Translations under genes and position numbers: made by a program | In this document: one piece after another, positions 37,226-46,379 of the stretch | How positions within the stretch are numbered: position 1 is the stretch's first letter | How the letters are laid out: each line of letters starts with the position of its first letter | From: Armatimonadota bacterium | Lineage (GTDB): Bacteria > Armatimonadota > Fimbriimonadia > Fimbriimonadales > Fimbriimonadaceae | DNA: 64,000 nucleotides | Direction of reading: 5' to 3' | Assembly (NCBI GenBank): GCA_018268395.1 | Contig: JAFDWQ010000001.1 | Location: forward strand, 1,053,356 to 1,117,355 | Notes under the pieces: generated by a model | Told to the model about the DNA's origin: nothing | Databases searched by the model: none | Seen by the model: the letters and a program-made list of their open reading frames with translations, nothing else

Positions 37226-38824
37226 TTACCTTTCGCCAGGAAGGACGATGCCTCTCATGATGACCCTTTGGCAGGCGAGGAAGACCACCAGCGTCGGCAG
37301 GGCGGCCAGCGTGACGGCGGCCATGACGACCGCTTTGGGCGCCACGATCTGCAACTGGTAGACGAACACCATCAGGGTCCAGATCCTGCTGTCCTGACAA
37401 ACCAGGAAGGCGTAGATGAACGATCCGTACGCCCCCATGAAGGCGAGAAGCGCGATATAGCCCAGAACAGGTTTGGACAGCGGCATGGCCAACCGGAGCA
37501 TCATCAGCCACTCTGGAGCTCCGTCGACCTGTCCCGAATCGAACACTTCTTGAGGAAGGGAGTCGAAGAAGCCTTTGAGGAGGTAGATCGTGTACCCGCT
37601 CGCTGCGGTCGGAAGCACGAGGGCGGCGAACGTGTTCAGGAGGCCGAGATCCTTCAGGAGCAGGAAGGAGGGGATCATCGCCACTTCCGCAGGAAACGCC
37701 ATCGTCGCCAAAAGGAACAGCAGGATCTTCGCCGTCGCCTTCATCGGAAACCGTGAGAGGGCGTACGCGGCCAACGGATTGACGGTCAGTTGGGTCAGGA
37801 CCGCGAGGAGGCAGAACACCACAGTGTTCCAAAGCGCACCCCCGTGCAGGGCCGCATAATCCAACACATAGCCATAGTTCCGCGCCGCGAATTCAGACCG
37901 GATCGTTGAGGCGTGCTCCCGGACGTACGACGTCTCGAAGGCGACTATGGGCAGCGGGCCCTCCGCGACGGCGTTCCACTTCGACTCGACGGACACCTGG
38001 AACCGTGCCGCTAGCGAGCGCGAAAACTCGTCGACGAGCTTCTCCCGTTCACTGTCAGGAGTCGGAGCCGAGCCCACGGCCTCACCCCTTACGGCGCGCG
38101 CCGTCGCTCGGTCGAGAGTCTGGTTCCACGTCAACACCGCGAACGACTTCGCCCCGCGCCGGACCTCTTCCGGTACCGAACTGATCCGGTTCCGGTACTT
38201 CGCGCGCAGGAATTCCTGCCACATCCACTCCGTCCGGACAGGTACGCGGTATTCGGCGGGAAGGCTCGACTTGAACTCGGCCCAGTCCGCCCATTTTCGA
38301 CCGGGCGGCGGGTTCCAAGACTTCCGTTCCCAACCTTCGAAAGGGACGGTCACTTGCTGGAAGGAATTGTTGAGGTCGGTGTAGGCCCGGTTCAAGGCAT
38401 CGACGGTGCCGTACTTTTGGCGGAGATAGCCTTGCCACCTGAGCGCGAGCTTGCTCGTGACCCCGTTGGCCGGGACACGGAACCCGGCCTTCCACTGATC
38501 CCCTGGCAGATCGGCCAGAAACTTGGCGTAGGCCCCGACGGTCGCTGGACCGGCCTCGCCGCCGATGGTGTTCGAAGCGATCACGTCCGCATCTCCCGCG
38601 TACTTGTCGTCCCGGTATTTGGTTTGGAGCTCACGGTCGTCGGCCCAGTACGCAGGAACGATCTTATTGTCGTTCTGGTCGGTAGGCCCCTTGAACCCGG
38701 TCGAGACCATGAAGAAGAACGGATAGACCGTGGTGACAGCCCCGGCCGTTAGGAGCAGGTAGACGACCGCCTGGGCGATCCGCGCCCGAGGTGACCGTCG
38801 ACCGACCTTTCCGACGAGTGGCAT
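37226..38824 (-). CDS. Sugar-type ABC transporter permease (MalG family) with large periplasmic insertion
   Basis: 532 residues; MalG-type permeases usually have about 280. TM1 is VVYLLLTAGAVTTVYPFFFMVSTGFKG. A soluble insertion of about 270 residues follows, then the canonical five-helix core with the EAA loop QVDGAPEWLMMLRLAMPLSKPVLG. The insertion includes LRWQGYLRQKYGTVDALNRAYTDL, a string reminiscent of GH42-type glycoside hydrolase sequences. No binding protein, second permease or ATPase lies next to it, so its transporter is scattered. Substrate unknown, probably a carbohydrate. Confidence 0.85.
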   Translation of the reverse strand: MPLVGKVGRRSPRARIAQAVVYLLLTAGAVTTVYPFFFMVSTGFKGPTDQNDNKIVPAYWADDRELQTKYRDDKYAGDADVIASNTIGGEAGPATVGAYAKFLADLPGDQWKAGFRVPANGVTSKLALRWQGYLRQKYGTVDALNRAYTDLNNSFQQVTVPFEGWERKSWNPPPGRKWADWAEFKSSLPAEYRVPVRTEWMWQEFLRAKYRNRISSVPEEVRRGAKSFAVLTWNQTLDRATARAVRGEAVGSAPTPDSEREKLVDEFSRSLAARFQVSVESKWNAVAEGPLPIVAFETSYVREHASTIRSEFAARNYGYVLDYAALHGGALWNTVVFCLLAVLTQLTVNPLAAYALSRFPMKATAKILLFLLATMAFPAEVAMIPSFLLLKDLGLLNTFAALVLPTAASGYTIYLLKGFFDSLPQEVFDSGQVDGAPEWLMMLRLAMPLSKPVLGYIALLAFMGAYGSFIYAFLVCQDSRIWTLMVFVYQLQIVAPKAVVMAAVTLAALPTLVVFLACQRVIMRGIVLPGER

Positions 38825-38932
38825 CCTTGAGATTGTCCCCTATCGGAGGGCGGAAGTTGCCGGCGGACGCGATCGGCCCCCCTCCGGCAGCAAGCGACCC
38901 CAAGCACCCTTACCAGGATCCTGAAAATCCCG

Positions 38933-38961
38933 GTAAAAACCCCTATAACCAGTATTTTTAC
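38933..38961. repeat. Inverted repeat upstream of flagellin
   Basis: GTAAAAA (38933-38939) and TTTTTAC (38955-38961) around an AT-rich CCCTATAACC stretch. Candidate regulatory site for the flagellin promoter; I see no clear sigma-28 box. A second hairpin CCGCCC/GGGCGG (39016-39033) lies in the flagellin leader. Confidence 0.4.
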
Positions 38962-39062
38962 TAGTCAGACCCGTAATCCTGACAGGGAATGAGCCCTCAG
39001 AAGGTTCACAACGGGCCGCCCAGGGAAGGGCGGGTCAGCGGCCTTCAAGGAAGAAAAACGCA

Positions 39063-40481
39063 ATGTCCTTTCGCGTGAACAACAACGTCGTGGCGATGAC
39101 CGCCTACCGCAACCTCTCGTCGACCGGTTCGTCGATCGCCACCTCCATCACCCGCCTGTCCACAGGCCTCCGCATCAACTCGGGTGCCGACGATCCGGCC
39201 GGCCTCATCGCCTCTGAGAACTTCCGCCGGCAGATCAGTGGCATGGACGCCGCTCTTCGGAACAACCAGGACGCTCTTAACTACGCTAAGACCGCCGACG
39301 GCGCGCTCGACGAAGTGAGCCGACTGCTCCGCGACGCCCGGGCCTTGGCCGTCGCGAACGGGAACAGCACCGTCGACGCCAACCAGAAGCAGGCGAACCA
39401 GAACCAATTGAACAACATCCTGGCATCGATCGACCGCATCGCCCAGACCACGAGTTTCGGTGACAAGAAGCTCCTCGACGGAAGCGCTGGAACATACGGG
39501 ACGGTCAACAATCCGTCTAAGATCACGTCCGTCAACCTCGCCGGAACGATCGGCGGCGTTTCGATGAATCAGAGCGGCACGATGGACATTACGTTCTCGG
39601 CGAACGCGGCCAAGGCGGCCCTTGCCGGTACGAAGACGTACACGAACGGCCAGACCACGGCTTTGACGACCGCGGGCACGTTCTCGATCAACGGCTACAG
39701 CTTCAACGTCCAATCCGGCGACACCGTTGCCGACATTGTTTCGAAGGTCAATTCGGCCGCCGCCAACACGGGTATCGAAGCGAACTTCAACACGACGACC
39801 AGTACGATCGACTTGAAGTCGACTGAATACGGAAGCGACGTCCACATCAACCTCACCGACGGCAGCGCAACGTTGCTTTCGGCCTCGGGGAGTTCGAGTG
39901 CGGTCGGCGCCGACGCGGCAGCGACCATCACTTACAAGGATTCGCTCGGTGGAACCTTGGCCACGGCTGCGTTCACCCGCGGCAAGGGTCTCAACCTCCG
40001 CGATGCCGACGGGAACTCGATCAGCCTGACCTCGAACGGTGGCACGGCCGGCGGCACGGTCACGGGCGGCATCCAGGTGACGGCCGGCCAGAGTTCGTTC
40101 CAGATCGGTGCGAACGCGGACCAGACGGCGAACCTGAACCTTGGGAGCTTCAATGCGGGCGCCCTTGGGCTGGCTTCACTGGACATCACGGTCAGTGACA
40201 TGACGACCGCTCTCGATACGCTGGACTTGGCGATCAAGCAGGTGTCGACGTCCCGTGGCAACATCGGCAGCTTCATGAGCAATTCGATCGAGTCGAACAT
40301 GCGGTCGCTCAGCGTCACGAAGGAGAACCTCATCTCCACTGAATCGACGATCCGCGACATCGATATCGCTCAAGAGATGACCAACTACACGAAGCTCCAG
40401 ATCCTCCAGCAGTCGGGACTCTCGGTCCTTGCGCAAGCCAACCAGGCACCGCAAGCCGTGCTTTCCCTGCTCCGGAGCTAG
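39063..40481 (+). CDS. Flagellin
   Basis: 472 residues, Shine-Dalgarno AAGGAAG before ATG 39063. The conserved D0/D1 ends are clear: RVNNNVVAMTAYRNLSSTG, RLSTGLRINSGADDPAGLIASE at the N-terminus and STESTIRDIDIAQEMTNYTKLQILQQSGLSVLAQANQAPQAVLSLLR at the C-terminus. The Thr/Ser/Gly-rich middle is the variable surface region. Assembled outside the cell as the flagellar filament. No other flagellar gene is adjacent. Ends at a strong terminator. Confidence 0.95.
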   Translation: MSFRVNNNVVAMTAYRNLSSTGSSIATSITRLSTGLRINSGADDPAGLIASENFRRQISGMDAALRNNQDALNYAKTADGALDEVSRLLRDARALAVANGNSTVDANQKQANQNQLNNILASIDRIAQTTSFGDKKLLDGSAGTYGTVNNPSKITSVNLAGTIGGVSMNQSGTMDITFSANAAKAALAGTKTYTNGQTTALTTAGTFSINGYSFNVQSGDTVADIVSKVNSAAANTGIEANFNTTTSTIDLKSTEYGSDVHINLTDGSATLLSASGSSSAVGADAAATITYKDSLGGTLATAAFTRGKGLNLRDADGNSISLTSNGGTAGGTVTGGIQVTAGQSSFQIGANADQTANLNLGSFNAGALGLASLDITVSDMTTALDTLDLAIKQVSTSRGNIGSFMSNSIESNMRSLSVTKENLISTESTIRDIDIAQEMTNYTKLQILQQSGLSVLAQANQAPQAVLSLLRS

Positions 40482-40510
40482 TCTTGAGCTCAGACCGAAT
40501 TTCAGCGAAA

Positions 40511-40546
40511 GGACCACCCCGGCTTCGGCCGGGGATGGTCCGTTTT
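40511..40546 (+). terminator. Flagellin terminator, probably bidirectional with serC
   Basis: GGACCaCCCCGGC, TTCG loop, GCCGGGGaTGGTCC, then GTTTTAG. On the minus strand TTTCGC follows, so it can also end serC. Confidence 0.85.
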
Positions 40547-40557
40547 AGCGTCCGCCC

Positions 40558-41649
40558 TCAGCCGTTCTTCTTGGCGAACTGGGCCATGAACGAAGCCAGC
40601 GCTTGACAGCCTTCGATCGGAAAAGCGTTGTAGGTGCTGGCGCGGCACCCGCCGACGCTCCTGTGGCCCTTGAGCTCCAACATTCCTTCGGCCTTTGCTT
40701 CGGCGACGAAGCTGTCCGTCAAGGAGTCGTCGGCGAGCGTGAAGGCGATGTTCATCCTGCTCTGGCAGTGCCGCTCGGCGTGACCTTTATAGAACCCGCC
40801 AGACCCGTCGATCGCGTCGTAGACCACCTTGGCTTTGGCTTCGTTGTTCCGAGCGACGGCCTCCAGTCCGCCGAAGTCCAACCAGTGGCGGAAAACGAGC
40901 CCGCAGACGTACATCGACCACGTCGGCGGCGTGTTGTACATCGAGTCGTTGTCGGCCTGCACCTTGTAGTCGAGCATCGGAGGCAGACCGCTCGGCACCC
41001 GCTCCAGCATGTCTTTGCGGAGGACGACGATCGTACAGCCCGCCGGCCCGAGGTTCTTTTGGGCCCCGGCGTAGACCATCGCGTATCGGGACATGTCGAA
41101 CGGGCGGCTGGCGATGCAACTCGACATGTCGCAGATCACGTCGCCTTCAAGCTTCGGATCGGCTAGGAAGTCGACGCCTTGGATCGTCTCGTTGGTCGTG
41201 ATGTGTGTATAGGCTCTTCCTGGAGAATACGACAGATCACCCAGGTTTGGAACCGTATTGTAATTGGATGCCTTGCCCGTCCAGACGACGTTCGCCTGAC
41301 CTTCCAGGGCAGCGGCCTGGACCGCTTTCTCGCCCCATGTCCCGGTGACGATGTAGTCGGCAGTCCCACCGTGCAGGAAGTTCTGAGCAAGCATCGTGAA
41401 CTGCAGGCTCGCGCCACCTTGGAGGAACAAGACCCGGTAGTCGTCCGAAATCGAGCACAACGTGCGAAAATCGGCTTCGGTCTGCTCTGCGATCTGAAGG
41501 AACGTCTTGCCACGGTGGCTCATCTCCATGACGCCCATACCGCTTCCGTTCCAGTCCAACATGCCGTCCCTCGCCTTCTCGAGCACCGGGACGGGAAGGA
41601 CTCCGGGTCCGGCCGAAAAGTTGAACACGCGTTTTGTCGCGATCGCCAT
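40558..41649 (-). CDS. serC: Phosphoserine aminotransferase
   Basis: 363 residues. PLP enzyme that makes 3-phosphoserine from 3-phosphohydroxypyruvate in serine synthesis. Begins RVFNFSAGPGVLPVPVLEKA, has GGASLQFTMLAQNFL, the PLP lysine in VYAGAQKNLGPAGCTIVVLR, PPTWSMYV and the C-terminal GHRSVGGCRASTYNAFP, all typical of SerC. Start ATG 41649 with TAAACT six bases upstream. Confidence 0.96.
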   Translation of the reverse strand: MAIATKRVFNFSAGPGVLPVPVLEKARDGMLDWNGSGMGVMEMSHRGKTFLQIAEQTEADFRTLCSISDDYRVLFLQGGASLQFTMLAQNFLHGGTADYIVTGTWGEKAVQAAALEGQANVVWTGKASNYNTVPNLGDLSYSPGRAYTHITTNETIQGVDFLADPKLEGDVICDMSSCIASRPFDMSRYAMVYAGAQKNLGPAGCTIVVLRKDMLERVPSGLPPMLDYKVQADNDSMYNTPPTWSMYVCGLVFRHWLDFGGLEAVARNNEAKAKVVYDAIDGSGGFYKGHAERHCQSRMNIAFTLADDSLTDSFVAEAKAEGMLELKGHRSVGGCRASTYNAFPIEGCQALASFMAQFAKKNG

Positions 41650-41655
41650 GGAGAC

Positions 41656-41661
41656 AGTTTA
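41656..41661 (-). promoter_or_regulatory. -10 box TAAACT, leaderless serC
   Basis: TAAACT, GTCTCC, then ATG 41649 on the minus strand; no Shine-Dalgarno site. Confidence 0.6.
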
Positions 41662-41666
41662 TCCGC

Positions 41667-42542
41667 CTATCTAGAGGACGATGGCCGGTTTGGGGCCCAC
41701 TTGTCCTCCCAAGCGGCCTTCCACTTCGTGTGGACGTACCGTGGCACGGTCCAAACCGACTTGGCCGTTTCGGACGGACGCTGCTCTTCGGTGAAGGCCA
41801 TCGCATATCCGGCGGAACGGGCCGCATGGGCGCACCGCTCATCGAACTTCCCGTTGGGATACGCCAGATATCGTGAGGTCCCGCCGAGTTTTGTTTCCAA
41901 CTGGGCCTTGGACGCCGTCAGCTCCCGCTTCAGGCCCGCGTCGTCCAGTTTCGAGAGGTCGGCCGGATGCGTGACCGTCTGGCTGGCGACCACGACCAGC
42001 CCTTCGTCCGAGAGTTCTTGGAGTTGTCGCCAATCCATCTTGGGGCGGCCCGTCCTCCCCCCGACGAACCCCGTATGGACGAACATGACGGCCGGGATCT
42101 TCCTTTTCCGGAGTTCGGGCAAGGCGAACCGATAGAAGCCCAAGTAGTTGTCTGCAAAAGTGAGGAGGACAGCGTTCTTGTCGATCGTCCTAGCCTCCGT
42201 CAAGTGCCGATAGAGGTCGTCTACGGTGACGAAGACGGCGCCCTGGCCTTCTAGCCAGTCCAACTGATCGCGAAATTCGTCAGGCGTACAGTCGAACCAC
42301 AAGCTGGACGCGTTCCTGTGCGGGACAAAGTCGTGGTAGGTCAGGACGATCGTCCGACCCTTGAGGTCGGGAGTGACGTCGGGAAGCGTCGGAGCAGCCC
42401 TCCGGGGCTCCTTGCGAGGAACGTCCGGTCGAGACACCGCAGGGGGCGAGTGGACCGGCCGCGTACATCCGGCGAGAAGGACGGCGCCCACGAGCCAGGG
42501 CAAGCGGAGGACGCCACTATCCCGGCCGGGCGCACTCTTCAT
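41667..42542 (-). CDS. Polysaccharide-deacetylase-fold lipoprotein with altered active site
   Basis: 291 residues from ATG 42542, overlapping the end of tag by 26 bases. Lipobox LLAGC. The NodB fold is evident (IVLTYHDFVPH, VFVTVDDLYRHL, ALPELRKRKIPAVMFVHTGFVG, YLAYPNGKFDE). Motif 1, normally TFDDG, reads TFADN, losing the catalytic Asp. Motif 2, normally HTxxHP, reads QTVTHP, losing one metal His. It may bind polysaccharide without deacetylating it. Co-transcribed with tag. Confidence 0.8.
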   Translation of the reverse strand: MKSAPGRDSGVLRLPWLVGAVLLAGCTRPVHSPPAVSRPDVPRKEPRRAAPTLPDVTPDLKGRTIVLTYHDFVPHRNASSLWFDCTPDEFRDQLDWLEGQGAVFVTVDDLYRHLTEARTIDKNAVLLTFADNYLGFYRFALPELRKRKIPAVMFVHTGFVGGRTGRPKMDWRQLQELSDEGLVVVASQTVTHPADLSKLDDAGLKRELTASKAQLETKLGGTSRYLAYPNGKFDERCAHAARSAGYAMAFTEEQRPSETAKSVWTVPRYVHTKWKAAWEDKWAPNRPSSSR

Positions 42543-43092
42543 GGCGGAAGCAATCGACAAGATGGTCGTTGACGAGTCCGGCGGCCTGCATGTACGCGTA
42601 GACGATCGTCGGGCCGACGAACCCGAACCCCCGCCTCTTCAAGTCCTTGCTGATCGTGGCCGCGAGGGGAGTGACCGCCGGAACCTGATCTAAGGCCGTC
42701 CATTTGTTCTGTACAGGTTTGTCGTTCACGAATTTCCACAGATAAGTTGAGAACGATCCGAATTCTCCTGCGACGTCAAGGAAAGCCTTCGCGTTCTTGA
42801 TCGAAGAACGCACCTTGGCCTGGTTCCGGATGATGCCGGGGTCGGCCACGAGCCGCGCCACGTCGTCCTCGCCATAGGCCGCGACCTGGTCAGCGTCGAA
42901 ACCTTGGTAGGCAGCGCGATAGCCTTCGCGACGGTTCAAGACGGTCGACCAACTCAGACCGGCCTGGGCCCCCTCGAGGATCAAGAGTTCGAACAGATGG
43001 CGGTCGTCCCGGCTCGGGACCCCCCATTCGGTGTCGTGATATTGACGGTAGGCGTCCGAGCCTTCACACCATGAACACCTTTGGACCGCCAT
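42517..43092 (-). CDS. tag: DNA-3-methyladenine glycosylase I
   Basis: 191 residues, standard length. Removes 3-methyladenine from alkylated DNA. Family marks are RCSWCEGSDAYRQYHDTEWGVP (zinc Cys), HLFELLILEGAQAGLSWSTVLNRREGYR, NQAKVRSSIKNAKAF, GFGFVGPTIVYAYMQAAGLVNDH and the zinc ligands near the C-terminus (CFRHEEC). Shine-Dalgarno GGAGGAG immediately before ATG 43092. Lies in one transcript with the membrane-protein and UvrA C-half genes, giving a DNA-repair flavour. Confidence 0.95.
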   Translation of the reverse strand: MAVQRCSWCEGSDAYRQYHDTEWGVPSRDDRHLFELLILEGAQAGLSWSTVLNRREGYRAAYQGFDADQVAAYGEDDVARLVADPGIIRNQAKVRSSIKNAKAFLDVAGEFGSFSTYLWKFVNDKPVQNKWTALDQVPAVTPLAATISKDLKRRGFGFVGPTIVYAYMQAAGLVNDHLVDCFRHEECARPG

Positions 43093-43099
43093 GCTCCTC

Positions 43100-43459
43100 C
43101 TAATACGACTTTCGTCGCCGCGTCATCATCGCGACGACAGGCAGCCAGCAGGCGGCGAGCGTGAAGAACGCGACGAGGCCCCATTGGAAGGTGCGCGTGA
43201 AGTAGAGGGCGAGTCCGAACGAGACCAGTCCCAACACGGCCATCGTGATCGCGTAGGCACCGTACATCGACCAAAGCGCTTCTAGCTTGCGGCGTTTCGT
43301 TGAAGGCACCGGCATGTCCGCAGACTTGAGGACGGATCCGAAGAACACTCCGACGACTCCGAGCACGGCCCAGATCGGATTGAGCAGGGCGCTGATCCCT
43401 AGGCCCGCGAGCAGAAGGACCGAACCGGATTGTTTCGCGAGTCGCATGGAGTCCGACAT
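43100..43459 (-). CDS. Small multi-pass membrane protein
   Basis: 119 residues from ATG 43459 (a longer frame starts at 43474). About four membrane segments: SVLLLAGLGISALLNPIWAVLGVVGVFFGSV, then YGAYAITMAVLGLVSFGLALYF and GLVAFFTLAACWLPVVAMM, ending in a basic RRRKSY tail. Function unknown. Sits between uvrA C-half (18 bases upstream) and tag (7 bases downstream). Confidence 0.6.
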   Translation of the reverse strand: MSDSMRLAKQSGSVLLLAGLGISALLNPIWAVLGVVGVFFGSVLKSADMPVPSTKRRKLEALWSMYGAYAITMAVLGLVSFGLALYFTRTFQWGLVAFFTLAACWLPVVAMMTRRRKSY

Positions 43460-43477
43460 AGCTTTCCTCTTCAACGG

Positions 43478-44503
43478 TTACGGTCGGACGGTACCTGCGG
43501 GTTGCGCAAGGAGCGGACGCAAGAACCGCCCGGTATGGCTGACTTCGACTTCAGACACGTCTTCTGGCGTCCCCATCGCGACGACCGTGCCTCCCCCCGT
43601 CCCGCCTTCCGGTCCGAGGTCGACGATCCAGTCCGCCGTCTTGATCACATCGAGGTTGTGCTCGATGACCAAGACGGTGTTGCCTTGGTCCACGAGCCTA
43701 TGGAGCACTTTCAGCAACCTTCTCACGTCCTCGAAGTGCAAACCTGTGGTCGGTTCGTCGAGGATGTAGATCGTCCGGCCCGTCGACCGTTTGGAGAGTT
43801 CCTCGGCAAGCTTGACGCGTTGTGCTTCCCCTCCGGACAACGTCGTGGCGGGCTGGCCCATCCGGATATATCCGAGGCCGACGTCCATCAGCGTGACGAG
43901 CTTCCGGTGGATCTTCGGGATCGGCTCAAAGAAGGCGCACGCTTCTTCGATCGTCATTTCGAGAACGTCACTGACGGACTTGCCTTTGTACTTCACGTCC
44001 AACGTCTCGCGGTTGTAACGCTTGCCTTTGCAGACCTCGCAAGGGACGTAAACGTCCGGCAGGAAGTGCATCTCGATCTTAATGATCCCGTCGCCCTTGC
44101 ACGCCTCGCAACGGCCGCCCTTGACGTTAAAACTGAACCGTCCTGCTTTGTAGCCCTTCATCTTGGAATCGGGCGTACGGGCGAAGAGGTCACGGATCAT
44201 GTCGAACGTGCCCGTATACGTGGCCGGGTTCGACCTCGGGGTCCGGCCGATCGGGGACTGGTCGATATCGATGACTTTGTCGAGCTGCTCGTGCCCGTCC
44301 AACGATCGGTGGGGCTCCCAGACGCCCCTGGTGCCGTAGACCTCGTACATGAGGCGGGGGAACAGCGTGTCCTGGATCAAGGTCGACTTGCCGCTTCCGC
44401 TCACTCCCGTCACACAGGCGAAAGTCCCCAAGGGGATCAGAAGGTCGACCCCTCTCAGGTTGTTGCCCGTTGCTCCTCTCAGCGTCAGCCAACCGGACGA
44501 CAT
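43478..44503 (-). CDS. uvrA: UvrA C-terminal half (second ABC module) as a separate gene
   Basis: 341 residues, matching only the second half of a normal UvrA of about 940. It starts with [26 protein letters not shown], the beginning of module II, and has Walker A GVSGSGKS (33-40), [21 protein letters not shown], a zinc module CEAC...CEVC (about 135-160), signature [15 protein letters not shown], Walker [17 protein letters not shown] and [23 protein letters not shown]. Every motif is intact, so it looks functional, not decayed. TATCGT lies nine bases before ATG 44503. The N-terminal half is at 48860-50836. Confidence 0.93.
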   Translation of the reverse strand: MSSGWLTLRGATGNNLRGVDLLIPLGTFACVTGVSGSGKSTLIQDTLFPRLMYEVYGTRGVWEPHRSLDGHEQLDKVIDIDQSPIGRTPRSNPATYTGTFDMIRDLFARTPDSKMKGYKAGRFSFNVKGGRCEACKGDGIIKIEMHFLPDVYVPCEVCKGKRYNRETLDVKYKGKSVSDVLEMTIEEACAFFEPIPKIHRKLVTLMDVGLGYIRMGQPATTLSGGEAQRVKLAEELSKRSTGRTIYILDEPTTGLHFEDVRRLLKVLHRLVDQGNTVLVIEHNLDVIKTADWIVDLGPEGGTGGGTVVAMGTPEDVSEVEVSHTGRFLRPLLAQPAGTVRP

Positions 44504-44584
44504 GTAGACGGGACGATACCCTTTTTGTCTTCAAGGAGCGAAAGACCGGTACGCATCTTGCACGTTGATCGTGGGCCGGTCATG

Positions 44585-44618
44585 TAAACTCCTGGAGGCA
44601 GAGGCCTGTGGGGGCCTC
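44585..44618 (+). promoter_or_regulatory. Promoter box and leader hairpin of the multicopper oxidase gene
   Basis: TAAACT (44585-44590), then a six-base hairpin GAGGCC/GGCCTC (44601-44618), then Shine-Dalgarno AGGAG five bases before ATG 44643. Confidence 0.4.
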
Positions 44619-44642
44619 GACCTTGCTTTATTAGGAGATGAC

Positions 44643-46337
44643 ATGCGACCGTCTCGACGGGATTTCTTGATCACCGGCGCCGCTGCCCTCGGCGCTGGGC
44701 CGCTGGCCCGGTTCGCTGGAGCCCGAACGGTCCAGCCGCGGATCCAGTTCGTCAACCAGCTTCCGGTCCCTCCGGTCATCGACATGCGGTCAGGCGGGTC
44801 TTTGACGATGCGGGTCAAGCGCGCCAAACAGTGGTTCGGAATCAGCCGACCCGGCTCGGTCCGCCCTGGGACGACGATCTACGGCTACGAGGGTCGCTAT
44901 CCCGGGCCCACGATCCTTGCCCGGCACAACGTGCCGATCGAAGTCAAGTGGGTCAACGAGCTCGTCGACTCGATGGGAATGCCGTTCCCCCATATGTTGC
45001 CGATCGACAACACGGTGCACTGGGCTGACCCGTACAAAGACGGATCGAACCGCGCCGTTCCGATCGTTACCCACCTTCACGGCGCCCATACGGCCTCCCA
45101 AAGCGACGGCCACCCGGATGCTTGGCACCTGCCGAATCTGGAACGGGTCGGACGCTTGTACTGGCCGACCTACCTCTACGAGAACACGCAAGAATCGGGG
45201 ACGCTCTGGTACCACGATCACACTCTCGGGATCACGCGCCTCAACGTATTCGCCGGTATGGCGGGCGCCTACTTGTTGACGGACGACAACGAGCAGTACT
45301 TGATCGACCATGACATGCTGCCGAAGCCGAAGTACGACGTTCCCTTGCTGATCCAGGACAAGATGTTCGACGCTACCGGACAGTTGTTCTATCCGGCGGA
45401 CGCTGAAACCGAAGGCGTCCCGTACCCCAGTGTCTTGCCCGAGTTCTTCGGGGACACGATCTGTGTCAACGGCATGGCCTGGCCCGTCTTGGACGTCGAG
45501 CCCAGGACGTACCGCTTCCGCGTCATCAACGGCTGTGACTCAAGGTTCCTGCACATCTTCCTTGATCCTCAACAGTTCATGTTCCAGGTCGGTGCGGACC
45601 AAGGGTTCTTCAACACCCCCAGTCCTCAGTCCGGAATGCTTCTGGGCCCGGCCGAGCGCGCCGACATCGTCATGGATTTTCGGGGTCAAGAAGGCACGAC
45701 GATCGTCATGTACAACACGGCGAAGGGGCCTTATCCCTTCGGCGATCCGCCCGATCCCGAGACAGCAGGCCGGATCATGGCGTTCCGGGTCTCCAAGCCT
45801 CTGGACCAGAGCGTTCCGATCGCCGAGCTGCCCGAAAACCTTCGACCGGTCCTCGGCCCGGTCCCGGATTTCGGGACCCCTGTCCGCAAGCGCCGCCTGG
45901 TCTTGTTCGAACAACTGGACGAATACGGCCGGCTCCTACCGAAACTGGGTACGGCCGAAAACGGCGTGATGGGTTGGAACGACCCCGTGACGGAGACCCC
46001 TCGGGTCGGTGACGTCGAAGAATGGGAGATCTTCAATCTGACGGAGGACGCCCATACGGTCCACATCCATCTCGTCGGCTTCTTGCTGAAAAACCGGCAG
46101 GAGTTCTCGGCCAAAGCCGATCCACGGAACGGCAAACTCGACATCGTCTACTTCGTCGAAAAGGCGGTCATTCCGGAAACGGGCGAACTCGGGTTCAAAG
46201 ACACGGTCCACGCCTACCCGGACGACTGCACACGGCTTCTCATGAGGTTCGACAAGCCAGGCGACTACATGTGGCACTGCCACATCGCGTCCCACGAAGA
46301 CCATGAGATGATGCGGCCGATCACCGTCCTTCCATAA
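44643..46337 (+). CDS. Tat-exported multicopper oxidase (CotA/bilirubin-oxidase type)
   Basis: 564 residues from ATG 44643, after AGGAG. Tat signal SRRDFLITGAAALGAG. All four copper motifs are seen: THLHGAH, LWYHDHTLG, HTVHIHLVGF and MWHCHIASHEDHEMM, so the type 1 and the trinuclear sites are complete. It oxidises phenols, metals or pigments outside the cell with reduction of oxygen to water; substrate unknown. The type 1 axial Met is present in the last motif. An upstream in-frame extension lacks a good start. Confidence 0.93.
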   Translation: MRPSRRDFLITGAAALGAGPLARFAGARTVQPRIQFVNQLPVPPVIDMRSGGSLTMRVKRAKQWFGISRPGSVRPGTTIYGYEGRYPGPTILARHNVPIEVKWVNELVDSMGMPFPHMLPIDNTVHWADPYKDGSNRAVPIVTHLHGAHTASQSDGHPDAWHLPNLERVGRLYWPTYLYENTQESGTLWYHDHTLGITRLNVFAGMAGAYLLTDDNEQYLIDHDMLPKPKYDVPLLIQDKMFDATGQLFYPADAETEGVPYPSVLPEFFGDTICVNGMAWPVLDVEPRTYRFRVINGCDSRFLHIFLDPQQFMFQVGADQGFFNTPSPQSGMLLGPAERADIVMDFRGQEGTTIVMYNTAKGPYPFGDPPDPETAGRIMAFRVSKPLDQSVPIAELPENLRPVLGPVPDFGTPVRKRRLVLFEQLDEYGRLLPKLGTAENGVMGWNDPVTETPRVGDVEEWEIFNLTEDAHTVHIHLVGFLLKNRQEFSAKADPRNGKLDIVYFVEKAVIPETGELGFKDTVHAYPDDCTRLLMRFDKPGDYMWHCHIASHEDHEMMRPITVLP

Positions 46338-46367
46338 CCGGAACGGACGGTGAGAGCGGCCTGCGGG

Positions 46368-46373
46368 TAAACC
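46368..46373 (+). promoter_or_regulatory. -10-like box TAAACC, leaderless channel gene
   Basis: GGGTAAACCC with the TAAACC hexamer six bases before GTG 46380. Confidence 0.45.
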
Positions 46374-46379
46374 CGCGAC

